Source: Dromaius novaehollandiae
Taxonomy: Eukaryota; Chordata; Aves; Casuariiformes; Dromaiidae
Length of the DNA: 64,000 nucleotides
Direction: 5' to 3'
Assembly: GCF_036370855.1 (NCBI RefSeq)
Contig: NC_088111.1
Location: 19,937,501-20,001,500, forward strand
Within the stretch, counting starts at the first letter, position 1; every line of letters starts with the position of its first letter. Below, piece after piece: positions 1 through 54,233 of the stretch. Under the pieces are notes generated by a model. The model did not search any database. It was not told the DNA's origin and worked only from the letters and a program-made list of their open reading frames with translations. The position numbers were made by a program, and so were the translations under genes.

Positions 1-40126
<40,126 letters not shown>

Positions 40127-40210
40127 CCTGCCGGCCTGCCAGGGGACGGGACGGGATCGGACCGCACCGCTCCGCCGCAGCGCCGAGCCTCCTGCTGCCG
40201 CCGCGCCGCG

Positions 40211-40237
40211 CTCCGCCCCGCCCCGCCCCGCCCCGCC
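40211..40237 (-). promoter_or_regulatory. Tandem GC boxes upstream of the JIP3 coding start
   Basis: Four or more overlapping GCCCC/CCGCC units run in a row about 85-110 bp upstream of the ATG. On the gene strand they read GGGGCGGGGC repeated, which is the Sp1/KLF consensus. Function is inferred from sequence and position. Confidence 0.65.
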
Positions 40238-40317
40238 GCCGAGCTCCGCCCCCCGCCCCCACCGCGCCAATGGGCGCCGAGGCTCCGCCCCCTCGGCGCG
40301 TCACGCGGCGCGGGCAC

Positions 40318-40370
40318 CGCCCCCCGCCACCGCCGCCACCGCCACCGCCGCCACCGCCGCCCCCGCCCAC
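40318..40370. repeat. CCG/CCACCG triplet-type simple repeat
   Basis: An almost pure run of CCG and CCA triplets and C tracts lies about 190-245 bp upstream of the JIP3 ATG. It gives a poly-proline or poly-glycine open frame that is not a gene. Such GC triplets in promoters often vary in length and are hard to assemble. Confidence 0.85.
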
Positions 40371-43300
40371 GGGCTGCAGCTCCGTCCCCGCCCGCGGCGG
40401 CTCCGCGGGGCCCCGGCGGCCGTGCGGGGAGCGGGACGGGCAGCGCGGGGCGGGCGGCCTTAGCGCCATCCCCGAGCCGTCACCGCGTATCCACACGCAC
40501 CCGGGGGGGCATTTAAGGCCGAGCCCCCCGCAGCCCGTTTCTGGCTCCAGGCCCGCGGCCGCACGAAGGGCCGCGCCGAGGCGGCGGCCGCCCGCGAGGA
40601 CCCGCCCGCGCGGGGTGCTCGGGCCGCGCGGCGCGGCAGGGCCCGGCGGCGAGCAGCAAGCTGCGGAGTCACGGTGCCGGCTGCGGAGGCGGCTCTGCCC
40701 GAGCCCCGGCTGTGCCCAGCCCGGCGGCCGCCTTACGGAGCAGCAGAGCGCGCTGCTCCCGCCTGCCGGTCCGCTCGGCGCATCCCAGCTGCGACGCAAA
40801 GCCCGGGCTGCGCAGCACGGCCCGCACAGAAAGGCCGAGTGACTCAGGGCGAACGGTTCTCCCCGGTCTGGATAAGTTAAGCGACAAACTAGAGCGGCCT
40901 CCAGCGTAAAGAGCCCAAAGGCCACGATTACTCCGTTCCTCCCTACTTAAGTTCTCCGTCATCCGACAAAAACAAGGGCAGCATCACCTAAATCGGGTGT
41001 TGTCCAACCCGAGGCCCGAGCTGGAAAGAGCCTTTTCTGACGGGGGGACCAACTTCCAGCCGCAAGCGTTAGAACCTAATTTTGCCACCTAATTATTAAT
41101 GTAAAACCTCCAAACACCTTCGGACCTGCAAGTTTCTTCTTAGCACCCAGTAAAACCAGGGCACTCCTTTGCATCCACACGGCAGCTGTTTCCATTTAGA
41201 TGCTTAATTGCATTTTCAAGATCAAGGTAGCCATAGTTACTGCGCTGGAAGCAGAGAAGGACCTATTCAGGCAGGGACAAGGGAACAGATAAAACCAGAG
41301 GTCAAAAGTTGCCATTTTAAGTCCTTAAAAAAATATCCAGCACCTGAGCCCTTGAAAGCAGCAGCACAGTTAGAGAGATCAATCAATAGACGGCTATAAG
41401 CAGCAGCACGCTGCAAAGCAACACGCCGCCGGGAACCGCAGGCAGCCTCCGGCATCCACAGCACGTGCGGTAAAAGGCGCACTGAGATTCACGTGATCCT
41501 CATTCGCTTCACGCCATACACTGGTGGAGATGGGGGCTGAAGTGGGAAGCACTGCTCCAACGTGCCCACGTTACCGGCGTTCTCCAGTTCTCCCTGCGGT
41601 GACGAGAAATTTTCATTACGTTGTTATTCATCTTGATGCCCTTTCGTGAAATAACCTTGCGGACAACCTACCTGTGAAGGATACCGCTTCTCACGTTCTT
41701 GCCTGAGAAAGCAAAGGGGTTCCGAAATATCAAGGACACACATCACTATTCGTGACAAAGAAAAGGCAAACGAGCGAGTTAAATTCTTTGGGTATATCTG
41801 AAATTCAAGTTTCTCATTTAGGTATTCTCTCATAAGAGGCAAATCTGAATTGGGCAGTAGGAATAAAAATGGTTTACAAGCTAGGTAAGTGATTTACATC
41901 ATTGGAAGAAAGCAATATAGCAGCTGACTGAGGGGTGTTTCTTAATCAGCCAAGCTACTACTACTTTTGTAACTAAAACAGATTTTATTACTTGCAAAAG
42001 TTCAATTGTTCAATCACCTGATGACCAGAAATACTCAAATTAAGTACCTCTAAAATTCTTTGGAGGATTCTCTCTCTCCTCTTGCAAGGGTTTTCCAGCT
42101 AACTGAGATTTCAGTCTAAATCAAAACTGTCGTAGGTTTACAGTTATAGTTGCCATTTCTAATTTTTAAACAAAATATTTCAAGATTATGGAGCAAAGTT
42201 ACATGCAAAACATATAACCAAAAGTTCAACTTGCCTTTGTAGCATCCCAGATTTGTCCAAAACCTAGATCTGCTTGACGATGGAGTATCCAGTGCTATCA
42301 ATTCACAAAAACATCACAGGTGTGATACCCTTCACAGCCGGAGCATCCACGATCACATTACTACAACCTGGCTATCCTCAGTAAGATATTTATGTTTGTG
42401 AAAACAAGAACAGAGCCACTCCTCCGGGAGTTAACGGCCTTTCAGTAGTATTTACATGGTGATATCATCTCTTCCACGTGCGCAGAACGGACCCTTATGC
42501 CCCATCACACAGGACGAACGGCCAAACTGGTATCTCAGTATTTATTTCAGTAAAATGGCAGATAGTAGGGATGCATTTTTTTCATTACTGTGGCAAGACT
42601 TCAGCCTGAGACTAATGAGTTGATGCAGGACTTCACGCTGATTGTGCGCTCATTTGTGTTAGTCGCATAACTATTAGCGCTCGGGAACTACAGAGTCCCT
42701 ATATTCCCAGGGCCATTCAGCCAAGTCCAGGCTTCTTTCTTCTTCCTCAGATTTGTACGTGTCAAGAACAGACACTTAAAAACACAATGAATGGACAACT
42801 GAGGTGCCTGGATTCTTGAAACAGACTCCTTTTGCTGCTGCTTTAGAGATAAAGAGCTTTTCCTGAGAAATGAATTAGCATTTCATGCAGAGATTTGGAG
42901 GGAAAAAAAAGCTTATAAGAAAACCAGGCAAAGAGGGAGCCGAGAGAACTGCATAGCCCATTCGCTCTAGACAAACACTTTCAGTCTGGTGGTAAAGAAG
43001 GAGGCTGGACAAACAACCGCTTAAATTAGCAGCTTAAAATCAAGGACAGGTTTTCAGACATGGCATTGTTATTACAGGCTTAAACATTCAACAACTTGGA
43101 CAGAAAAGACATATGGATTTTACAACACTATTTAAATCCACATTTTGCAGTAGAGCTGGTTTAGTCTAAAACACGATAATTTAACAGATCTGTTTTTATA
43201 GGCAAACAATACTTCATAGTACCTCTCCTGCAAAAGTTGTTAATAACTGCTATTCGTATCTTGCTAACTGCCTTTTCTTTAGTTAGCCCTTTCAATAGTT

Positions 43301-43781
43301 TGTGTCACCGGAATCCCAAATGTTGGATTTTATTAGGCCAACTGAACAAGCCGAAGTACACAGTCTTTCCGAAGTTCAACTGGGCAATACTGCAACAAGT
43401 GGTGCAAACACTGACAAAAAAAAGGGATATCCCACAAAGTTATACACGAGCGTATTGTTCCTAGCAAAATTCAATGGCCCATTCACCTAGAAAATCATCC
43501 CTAATGTTACAGGTTATTTGGTAGACATGGAAATAGATTTTTCATGATAGAAGAAAACATGAAGCATTTTATTTGCAGAAGAAATGAGACGCCCACTTAC
43601 ATTTCTACGGATTTATTATAATCCAAGTCTCACTATCCCACTATAGCAAATAAGCAAACCTAACATAACTTTCTGATCCTAGTGACCTAGTGATTGTCCT
43701 CAAAAAAGGGAAAATGGTAAATGTTAACCTGAATGTCCAAGTTGCTTATTAAATATCCAGAAAATAAATATCTGCTAAACT

Positions 43782-43840
43782 AGTACCAGTAAACTAATTA
43801 GCAATTGTTAGTAAGTTATTAGTAAACTAATACTGGTACT
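43782..43840. repeat. 10-bp inverted repeat with internal direct repeat
   Basis: AGTACCAGTA at 43782-43791 is the reverse complement of TACTGGTACT at 43831-43840. AGTAAACTAAT also occurs twice in direct orientation between and within the arms. AT-rich; function unknown. Confidence 0.6.
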
Positions 43841-44774
43841 TACATATAGCTATTTTCCCTGCATACATGAAAAAAGCAGTAGAACAGATGAATCCAACTG
43901 TTTTTTCAGACACTGTGTTTAGAATACCCCACATGTAGCAAGGAAATATGATATGTACTATTTTCAAGCATGTCCTCAATTGAAAAGATATAATATAGGG
44001 TCTATAAAAGATATAGTAGGGTAACTGAGGCCTCAAACTCATTTTTTAAAGATTTATAAAAATTTAAAGGAATAAGGGTGTGCTCATGGTTTTTGTAAAC
44101 AATCCAACATAAACAGTATTTTACTGAGATGTAAATGTTCCTTTCATCAGAATTTATAGATAAATCTGTTGAGGTAGCATTGGGGGAAAAATGTGAAACA
44201 AAATGAAACTGAATGGTTTATTTTCACAGAGGAGGAACAAAATCATCCCAGTTATATATAATCAAGGAACTGCATACAATACTGACCAAAAAACGTTTCT
44301 GCAGTCCATGCAAACTAAGCAGGGCTTAAGGTAGATGAAATGCTCATAGCCTGAACAAGGTCATTTTCTATCATTAATAGTGAATGTGTATTTGTACTGA
44401 AGTAGCATCTGGAACTCCAAGTATCAGCCACAATACTAAACACTGCACCAAGGCAGTAAGATCAAAAGTGGTCCTATCCTGAAAAATCTTGTGATCTAGA
44501 AAAAAAAACTAGAAAAAAAAGTCTTGCAAAAAACACAGGCAACTGGGAATTTTTCCACACAGCAAATGAAAATTAAATACTAAGTCAGTGGGTTGTACAT
44601 AATAACATACCCTGCAAACAGAAGTAATAACTGTGGGATCACAGATATATGCATATTAATGATTTTTTAAGAAATATCTATCGTCGATGTGTATAAAACC
44701 AAAGACTAACAGCAATATACTCCGTAACTCCCATTTAAGAAATGCTAATCAGGTCTGAGAAATTCCTGCGCATA

Positions 44775-44895
44775 CTATCTCCGTTTCACAGATCGAAGAA
44801 ACCAAGGCAGAAGCACTAAGTGGACCACAAAGACCGCACAGGGGAGGAGTGCTGGAGCTGAGATTAGACTAAAGGAGCTCGAGGGCTAAATGCAG
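44775..44895 (-). mobile_element. MIR-like SINE remnant
   Basis: The phrase CCGTTTCACAGATCGAAGAA, then CAAGGCAGAAG, then TGGAGCTGAGATTAGA, matches the MIR core pattern (cagatgaggaaactgaggca ... gagctgggattc) in reverse orientation, diverged. Confidence 0.55.
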
Positions 44896-47800
44896 ATCCA
44901 GAGCCTGCATTTGATCTCAGTCTTTTCATCTTTCTACGGCAATGTAAAGCACCTATGTGCCAGACAGTCTGCCTTCAGCGCACTGGCACTTCCTCAATAT
45001 AAGAGATGTCCTCAGTGATCCTAAAAGCTTCAAGTTATAGGAAGACAAAGGAGTTTATATCTACCCTAATCGCATAATTGCAAGGGGAATATCACAGCTC
45101 ATCTGTAATTAACAGCCTCAAGTCTCGTTACTACCCCATCCTATGTTATGTTATTATACCGAACTATATTGCCAGTAACCTACAGATTCATTGCATGACA
45201 TCTTTTGCGGAAAGCCACATTTATGGTAAAAAAAAGCTGCTTGTCTCCCAAAAAGGAAGAATTGACAGAGAGGTAATGATTTCATCTGGTCTGTAATTAA
45301 TTATGGGATAGATCACCAAAAAATCAAATCTCTCAAGAGACGTCTGAATGTACTAGTCAGATCTGCAAATGTTCTCCACGCGTAGCGGCTCCCATACAGC
45401 GCGGTGGATGCAACGGGCACGTACACACCGACGACAAACGTAAATGCAAAAAATCCCTCTGAAAACCTAAAACTCAAGAAGCCGACCAACGTGTTCAACC
45501 TTGACTCTCACTGTCCTTCATGTGAAACTGTTCAGCTAAAAAGTTGTACTCTTAAGCAAAACAAAAATAGCATACCGCCAAACTTGATTGCTACTTCATG
45601 TGTATTTAAAGATAATAGGAACAAACGTTCACAATATTAGGCAAAAAAGAGAAAGTAACAGACAGGTAAAGGGTGAAAGGCAGCTTATGCTATGATGAAT
45701 TTTGGTTCATTCCTCATTACATGTGAGTAATTATGTTTCAATTTCATATAATCTAGAGGGTATATAAAAGACATTTATAAAGTTTTCTCATGTTTTGCCC
45801 ATGCACGTAATAAACTATAATAACGAGAGCAGCACTGATTAAAACCCATTAAATTGCAAAGCCTGCTGAGTTCGTGGCATTACCCGCACTTCTTGACTGT
45901 AATCCCAAAAGGTCCAGCAGGCATCCTTGAGGGGAGGGGATCCGAGATTAATCCCATGCTCCTTTCTCCGAAAGCCAGCTTGTTTGAGTTCAATGGAGTT
46001 GTTAAAGCTCCTATTGGAAAAGACAGGTGGTTGCCCGAAGTTAAATTAAAAATACATTTCTGTATTTATAAATCCATAAATAATTTAAAGTCTACTGATG
46101 AGGCAAGAAACTGAAGAAACACTACATCCCGCTTCACGCGAGAAAGAGTTAAAATTACCACTTCTGCCTGAAAAGCTGGCAAGGAAAAATATGTGCTTAT
46201 GCTATCCCTCTCGTTTTTATAGTTCACCTGTCATAGGAACTTACATATTGTCATTTTGTCATTTGTTTAGCACCAAAGGTATGCTAAAACCGAATTATTC
46301 GATGGATGTGACTACAAGATCCCTGCCCTAAACAGTTTCCTTACCCACGCAGACAATGCAAACACAGTAGTGACAGCAGTGATAAACCGAGACTATGTTT
46401 TAATACCCACGTGTTCTCCATTTAACTTTTTTCTTTTCTTTTTTTTTGTGGCCAGTTGGAACTTTTCTGTGTGAAGGAATAAACATTTTTAGTATTTATT
46501 TTCCTAACACCTGGCCAAGGAAAATATTAAATTCATTTTTAATTGCTAGAAATTCCTGTTAAACGAAATACAGCTGAAGTCCGAGGTATTAAGTTGTTTC
46601 TGCAGAAAATGATGGCATCAAATACCAATATTACAATGGTGGCAGAGGCAGGATTTCTGTAACACAAACTTTCTTTTCAAGAGATTATTCCCATTTAAAA
46701 ATACCCATTCAACAGAAATTACTTGTGCTTTCTTTCTACATAGTAGTATCCAGGGAGCCGACCGGCAAAATTTAGCTGCAGGAATGGTATGTGTATTAAT
46801 CCTTTTTTGAAGAGATTTATCTTGTCTAGCATTGGAATTGTTTACTGGCACTCCTTTCAAGTTTAAAAGGTGGCAACATATAATTTAATGAAACTCCTGA
46901 AGTATTTTAAAGACAGTATTTATGGAAGACCTCTTAAAATCCTATAGCAACGCTAACCAATGAACATAAAACCACAGAAGCTTCTTCCATATTTGTTAAG
47001 GTCAGGAAAAAACCTTCTGGTGATTTCATATAACTTCATTCATCTGGTAATTTCTGAACTGTGTAGCAACTTGTGGTTTGACTAGAGCATGTATTTTACA
47101 AAAATATTCAGCCTTGATTTTTAATTAGACAATCTACCATATCCCTTGGAAATACTGTGCTGTATTTTATTTTGAAAATCTTTATCTTCAATTTCCAGCT
47201 ACTGAATCTTCTATATCTTTTGCGGGACTCGGGAGCTGCCTGGAATCAGACATCACTCCTTGGTAGGTACTTACAGATCACAGACCCCAATATTTCCTTC
47301 TCCCTGAACCCCCTTTCTGAATTTGTCCAATTCTTTTCTGAGTCAAGAAAGCAGCACATAGCTTCCTAAATTATTATACAGAGTGTCTACAAACTAAAGG
47401 GACTGTAAAAAAAAACAAAAAGGGGTGACAAAAATACATACTGGATACCTTCACGGCCATGAAATTAGTGTTCAGATTAGCTGTGTACATCTGTCCACCC
47501 TACTGAGCGCACCATCAACTTTGCAACTAGTACTCTCACTTACTCAAAAATTAACTAACTGCATTTATGTGCTGCTTCACTCTTTGCAACTAAGGGAGAA
47601 AGAGAGTTTATCCTCTCCGGTCTCCTACGTTTCTTCACTCGTGTAAACGGCAGTAGCAGAAATACACAGGGCAAACAGCAGAAAGCATTTTCAATCAAGG
47701 AGCAAGACCGTGCAGATACCAGACAAGATCTTCTCAGACGCAGCTGTGGGAAGCAGAAGAAATCAGAGCATTATCAAGGGCCATGTAACGTAATCCATCC

Positions 47801-48386
47801 CCTATCCAATCCTAATGATTAATCAATGAGGTGTTTTGAAGGTTCTGGCAGAACTGTAACAAGAGCGTCAGGCTTCAGAGGGTGGCGGAAGAAACAGGAG
47901 GAAGCGAGGCCGGGTAGGAAAGCTCGCGAGAGATTTGTTTAGTGTTCATAAAACATCAGTAAAAGCAACTTTTGTTCCGGATGAAGTCTCTGAGATCCGA
48001 AAACATGGATTTCTAAATCCCTCAAGGCAATTCCCCTTCTTTTTCGTAATCTACTTTGAGTCCTTAGAATAACATAAGAAAGCAGAGGTGTGTCTTGAAT
48101 TCAGGATTAGGACACTGATTCTGTCCTCAAAATGCTGTAAGTAATTACACTTGTGACAACAGTATTTTGATTAAAGCACAGACTTATAAAAAATTCTGAC
48201 ATTTTCTTCCCATGTGCTGGCTTGCTGCATTTTTAAATTGCACTGCCCATTGATGATAGGATTTAGCAATTCAAAAGTTTATCTCCTCTGGATATGTTCA
48301 GTGAATTTCAGAAATGTTTTCTGGACAGAGTTCTAAAAATGGTATCTTTACTTAAAGCAAATATCTTTTGGACATGGTTCTCCAAA

Positions 48387-48446
48387 GTTAGTATATACTC
48401 AGTTATTATTATATATGTTAGTATATACTCAGTTGTTATTATATAC
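48387..48446. repeat. 30-bp tandem duplicate (two copies)
   Basis: A 30-bp unit starting GTTAGTATATACTCAGTT occurs twice in a row (48387-48416, 48417-48446) with two mismatches. AT-rich intergenic sequence. Confidence 0.85.
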
Positions 48447-51400
48447 GTATCTTCTGATCCATCAGAGCAAACTTAAGCACGCTGCTCAGAGACCCTTGAA
48501 CGACGTGGAAACCATCACTGTGAACACACCGCTTCTGTACGTAGGTAGCTCAGACTCTCCATCCTGCCCACATTAGCCATAAACAGAGAGGAGTGCTGAC
48601 TTTTTTTTTGTTGTGCTTTTCATGATGCTAGATCACATGAGAGATGTATTTGATTCTCTTCTGTAAAGGTTCATGCTACTCTGTTAATGTCAGTTCTAAT
48701 TTATCAAAACACGTTTGTCTAAATCTGAATGATTACTGCAACCTATGTCTACTGTTCACTACGATCTTTTCAGTCTTCCTCTGATTTTCACGTTCAAAGC
48801 TTTGGGGGATGGCTTTGGCTTTCCTTTATTTAATCGTGCACTAATCAACCCGTGCACTAAACAACTCAGTACTCTCAGCTTAAGTTCCCTTGAGAGCTCT
48901 GCTATGCAAGAGGAAGCATTATGCAAATGGTATAGGATTCCTTTAAGATGGTACTGTGCTAATCACCAGCCACTGACTGCAGTGGTGATCTGCTCTAAGG
49001 CTTTGTAGAATCACAGTTCCATCTTCTATCTCCATATTTTATTAATTCTCATCGCTTTTTTGTTGATATCCAAGTGTGCTTTTCAGGGCAAATGCTAATT
49101 ATGTTTGTTGTGACTATTAACACCAAAAAAGCCATGCAAAATATAAGTTCAGGGTATTTTTTGACTAATTTTCATGTGGACTTTTAATTTTTTTTTTAAT
49201 TGGATATTAAATTGATGAGTAGATCTTGAACTGCAGGCAAAAAAAGATTTCCTAAATGAGGCCAGGATGTCCAGGCCTGTTCATTTCATCCTAATAACTA
49301 ACTTTGGCCCCTTTACTCCCTGTAAAATATAAAGAGGGATTAAAAAAAAAAAAAGAAAGCCACATTATATGAGAAATGTGGGAAGTGCAGATATACAGGA
49401 TACTTCCTTTGAACACTCACTATCTCTTTCACCCCTCCCTACAAAAGCTTTGCCAAAGGCAAGGAAGGGTATCTCATGGCACACTAAGAAACCTATCACC
49501 TAGTAGAGAAGAAATGCAGTAAAATGTGCAGAAGTTTATGATGTTTTCAGAAACACTGACTACTGTTTAGCGTTTTATAGTAGCCCTGCTGGACCTGATA
49601 CCCTTCCATGCTAGTGAGAAACACAGGGAGAAACATGAAATGAGTAAGATGGGGGATTTCAAACATCAATTTTGATACCTATATTCTACATCCACATTCT
49701 GCTTTTTTCCTGTGTCCCACACATTGAGCCCAACCATGTTTTTCCTCCTCTATTTTGAGTTGACAAACTGCAGGTGACAAGGACATGCCTGACTAGGGGC
49801 AATCCTTTAAACTGAAAAGGGGCAGCTGCACTTACTTTAGTGCCCAGAAGCTTTACGTTAACTCCCCCATTTTTTTCCATTTGCTTTTTATAAAGGAGGA
49901 GAGAGGCTCCTGCAGACTTCGCTTGCAGAGCTTCTAGAAACCTAAGCTAGATTTAAGAGATCTTCAATACAAACTTAAGGTGACAGATAAATGCTCGGTT
50001 ATGGCAATAATGGATGCAGTACAAATACCTAGAGCCAGCTTGCCATTATCAGAAGTTCAGCAAATAGGGAAAATCCTGCTTCTGTGACATGGGCAAAGAA
50101 TACAACTAAATAACAAGGCTCCTTAGTTTAGTGTCATATTAAATCCATCACTGATTTTAAGGACTGTCCTGAACCTGAGGGAGGGACAGCTTCGAAGCTA
50201 CCTGGAATGAGCATTAGCAAATGGAGCAGTAATGTACGAGAAGGTTTACATTATTAATTATAGTAAAGAGTTCCCTCATCAACAGCGAGACATTACAGGA
50301 GAAAGGAAGAATAGCTCATCCCTCAGACACAACAGCAAGCACGCACACACAGAGAAGGGTGGGTTTTCCTGAGGAAGCCTGCATTCGTAAACCCTCCTCC
50401 TCCCACCTGCTTACGCTGTGCACCAGGGGTTTTCCTCCCTTCCAGCCAGTCGGCCTCTGAGACGAACGGCAGCGATCATCTGACGACGGAGCCTCTGGCA
50501 GCAGCAGCAGCAGAACGACGTTTCTGAGCTTGGCAGTAAAACAGCCTCACTGGGGACTCAGCAGGTCTCTGAGTGAAGACATTTGCTGGTCAGCAAGAAA
50601 AATACGCAGTCATAACGGTAACAACATGGCAAAATATGTTAAATGGTTGAATATTAACGCTTCCAGTTCTTCTGTTTTTAGAAGAAATATCCAATTCATT
50701 GCATAAAGAAGGATAACATATGTATTACACTAAGACTGTCAACCTAAAATCACTATTCTGCTTGAAAATGGTGTATTTACTAGAGCTATACTTTTACCAG
50801 ACAGCTTATGACTGAAGAGATAATAACAAAAATACGATCTCCTTTCTTTCCCCCCAAAATTGACAAAACCTGTCACAAAACCAATTTCACTGTTTTCTTT
50901 CATGTAAGTCAATCACTTGGAACAGAGAACGCAAATAATGGCATGCTTTGATAAGTTATGCATTAAACTCAAAGGACTGCTGACAATACTTGAAGAATTC
51001 ATGGGACTCAGGCCCTTGGTGATGGAAAATCCAGACAGACAAGAGGAGACATACACAGGAAGAGACTCCTGGTTTTAAGTTTAAAAAAAAGAAAAAAAAA
51101 AACACTGAAGGTATAAAATCACAAAAACTGGCCCAAGAACTTCAAGGGCGGGAGAAGGATTTGATACGACTTCCAAAGGGTTTTCTGTAAAACAGAATTA
51201 GAATTATCTACATAGGTTTTTATGGCAGGGCTACCACCAGGACTTCCGAGGGCTTCAGGAGATAACAAAAGGGGTATAATTTTGGAATAAATTTACAGTA
51301 GAGACCAAAATGTTGTGATCATACATTTATGGATATACACAGGTAGGAATCAGGTAACAACCAGAAAAAGTTAGAATGACTGAACACCTGCAAATACAAA

Positions 51401-53229
51401 GTCAAGACAAATGGAATTTGACAGAACAGAAGACACCTAATAGCCAGGAGACAATATTAAAATCACAGACATACTTACAAGTTAGAACTTAAGGCAAATC
51501 TTATGAATTACCCAGCTATCTACAGCTGTGCTCCAGAACTGCAAACCCAGCACATACCCTCTAGATCGAAGGTTTTCTTCAAGGATGGAGTCCACAGGTT
51601 ACATTCAGGAGCTCCGTCTGACTTGCTGACTTCCAGCTAGTTGATGTTTCTTCTCATATATTAATTCTCTTCCTTGAAGCACTAACAGATAAAGAGCGCT
51701 CTTTCTTCTCTTGTCCCTTTGAATTGTTCTGCTTCTTGCTCCTTAAGTGTTACAACCAGAGGAGATTTCTGATACACTGCTACTTCTTCAGTTTTCAATT
51801 TTTTGGATCTTTCTATTCCATTTGTGACCTAAGTTCATGCCTCTTCTGCTGCATAAAGCCGTCTTATTAGATGGAAGGTAGAAATAACCACAGGTTTCAG
51901 GGTCAGTATTCCCAGATGATTTCTGGATAATAGATTTCTGATCAGTCGTCTTCACTCTGATTCTCTGCAAGGAAGCTCTGAGCAAGAGCGGAGGCACCAG
52001 AGCTGCTTACTTACAGATTCAGCAGGAAAGTATTTCAATAGGTCATATTCAGAAAGTTATCTTTAACCAGCAAGAACCCTGAAGTAGTTTTTGTGCCTGT
52101 CCCTCTTCTCACTAAATACATAAACATCTTGCAAAATAATGTTTCTTATTAGCTCCTGGGAAACCAGCCTGAGCATGAGTAATTTGCTCAGTTTGGGTTT
52201 CCAGCTTCTTTGTACAGCAACAGTTTGGCTACTTTCTGAACCAGCCCAATTGATAACTGCTTAACTCAAGCAGCTCAGCTCTGACAGCGTATACTTCATA
52301 GACTATTCCAAACATGCAGTAAACCTAGATTTGGCAAACCATTCAAGCTTCCAGCATGTCTCTCTCACCAGTATTTGACTTTACCACCATTAGTCCCATA
52401 TTCTAACTCTTGCTCAGGGCTTGTGAACAAAACACTCTTCCAATTTCTCCTCCTGATCATTCATAAGCTGGAGCTAAAAGGGGAAAAAAATAATAATATT
52501 CAAAAGGTGAATTAAATCTAATGCATCAAAGTCACATAGCATGTTAGCTGAAAATTGAAGAGTGTGGAGAAAGAAATATTTCCAACACATATATTCGAAA
52601 AAACTTCTGAAGGAGAAAATTGGAAGTGTGTGTCCACACCGAACTCATTATACAAAGCAAATCAGTATCTTCAAGCCATTACATACATAATAGGATGCTG
52701 ATACATATTTTTCATTTCCATGCCTTTGATAAATATTAATATGCTGGACAAGATTGACCACGTTTTCACAAGCAAAGGATTAAAACACAGGTTCCTCAAC
52801 TGTGATGCAAATACTACTCGTGGTGCAAACGCTCCTTCCAAGGGCTGCAAAGCCTGGTACCGAGCAGGAACCTGCTGCTGCTCCTGGTAATATTGATACA
52901 CGCTCCCACCACTACTAGTAAGGGTTATAGCCCGATGAGAAGTCTGAGAGCCTGTGGGCTATACTATACTGGATGTATGTATTATTTCACTGACTTTAAG
53001 AACTAGGGCTGTATAGGTGTAATGATGGCTAAGCGGTCCCTCTCAGACGCCATTGTAAAGGTAACTTCCCAGCAGGTGTTCTCCATGAAGATGTAAATCA
53101 GACGTGAAATGAGAGGTGGTTGAAAAGGACTGGGCTCGGGAGCATTTCATGGAGGTAGCTAGAATAAAAACTCAGTGAGTTTCCCTAAAATCTGCAAATC
53201 ATGAGGAAAGCCCTAACACGAGTCTTCAA

Positions 53230-53325
53230 AACAATCACGGACCTACACATGCACGTACATATCTATATATACACACACCTGCCTACATATAGCCACACAA
53301 ATATACATACCCACATGGGTGTGTA
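53230..53325. repeat. CA/TA-rich low-complexity tract
   Basis: Irregular ACACAC, TATATA and ACATAC words about 900 bp upstream of the MFSD1-like start codon; a T-rich run follows at about 53347-53369. Confidence 0.65.
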
Positions 53326-54129
53326 AGCGCTACTGCTTTCTGGACACTTTTTTTTTCTTTTTTTTTTTGCTTAATACCTCTACCAAAAACATTTTTCTTT
53401 GGCCAAAAGAGCTCTTTTTGCAAGCTAGTTCTGAAGTAAAGCGGACATGGGTCAGCGACGGGAAGTATCCTGTGCAAAAAGACAAGGACGCTGCTTCAGC
53501 ACTTTCCACCGGCAGCTTGAGGATGTGCGAAACAGGCTGAAACCCAGAGCTTCCACCTGGCCGCGTAAGCAACCCGCGGCAGGGTAACACCTCGTCTAAA
53601 ATCTTTTCTTGTGGCAGCTTACTTCTCTTCCCGGTGATTTCCTCCATGGCCTCACGCTTTATGGGAACGCCGGAGGAGCGCGGGCCCCCAGAGCGCCAAG
53701 CGGCCTGGCCTGCTCCTGCCCACGGCCCCGGCCGGGACCCGCCCCAGCACCTCCCTAACGCCCTTCTTCCCCTGCTCCCCACGGCGCCGGCCGAGCCCTC
53801 CCGCAGGCAGCGCAGCGGCCTCCCCGCTCCAGAGAGGCCTTTGCCCCTCGCCCCCGCTGCCCGCGCAGGGGAGGCCCCGGGGGCTCTGAGGAGGCCGCGG
53901 CCAGGGCAGCGGGCGCGGCCCGCGGAGCACGAGGGGCCGCCAGAGGGCACCGGGGCGAGGCCCGGGCACCTCCGCGGGGCGCTGCGCCACGGGCCCGGCC
54001 CCACGGCCGGGGAGCGGGACGGGGCGGGGCGGGATGGGGGGGCGGGACCCGGCCCGCCGCGGGGCGGGGAAGGGGCCGAGCCCGAGGCGGTGCCGCGGCC
54101 GGGGCGGCTCCGGTGGCGGCGCAGCCGGC

Positions 54130-54207
54130 GGCGGGCGGCCGCGGCGCGGGAGGCGGGCGCTGCTCGGCGGCGGGCGGCCGCGGCGCGGGAGGCGGGCGCT
54201 GCTCGGC
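54130..54207. repeat. 39-bp tandem duplicate in the MFSD1-like promoter
   Basis: A 39-bp GC-rich unit (containing GGCCGCGGCGCGGGAGGCGG and GCTGCTCGG) is repeated twice with no mismatch seen, ending about 30 bp before the proposed start codon. In one frame it gives a 13-residue peptide repeat, but there is no reason to think it is translated. Confidence 0.85.
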
Positions 54208-54233
54208 GGCGGCGGAGGGCGCGGGGCCGCGAC

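Larger units (their letters stand above)
40851..53639. other. Intergenic interval between two divergent genes
   Basis: About 12.8 kb between the two CpG islands. It contains a MIR-like remnant (44775-44895), a small inverted repeat (43782-43840), a 30-bp tandem duplicate (48387-48446) and A/T homopolymers. No open frame longer than about 90 codons has a recognisable motif, and no RNA gene was found. Distal regulatory elements of either gene are expected here but cannot be located by eye. Confidence 0.5.
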
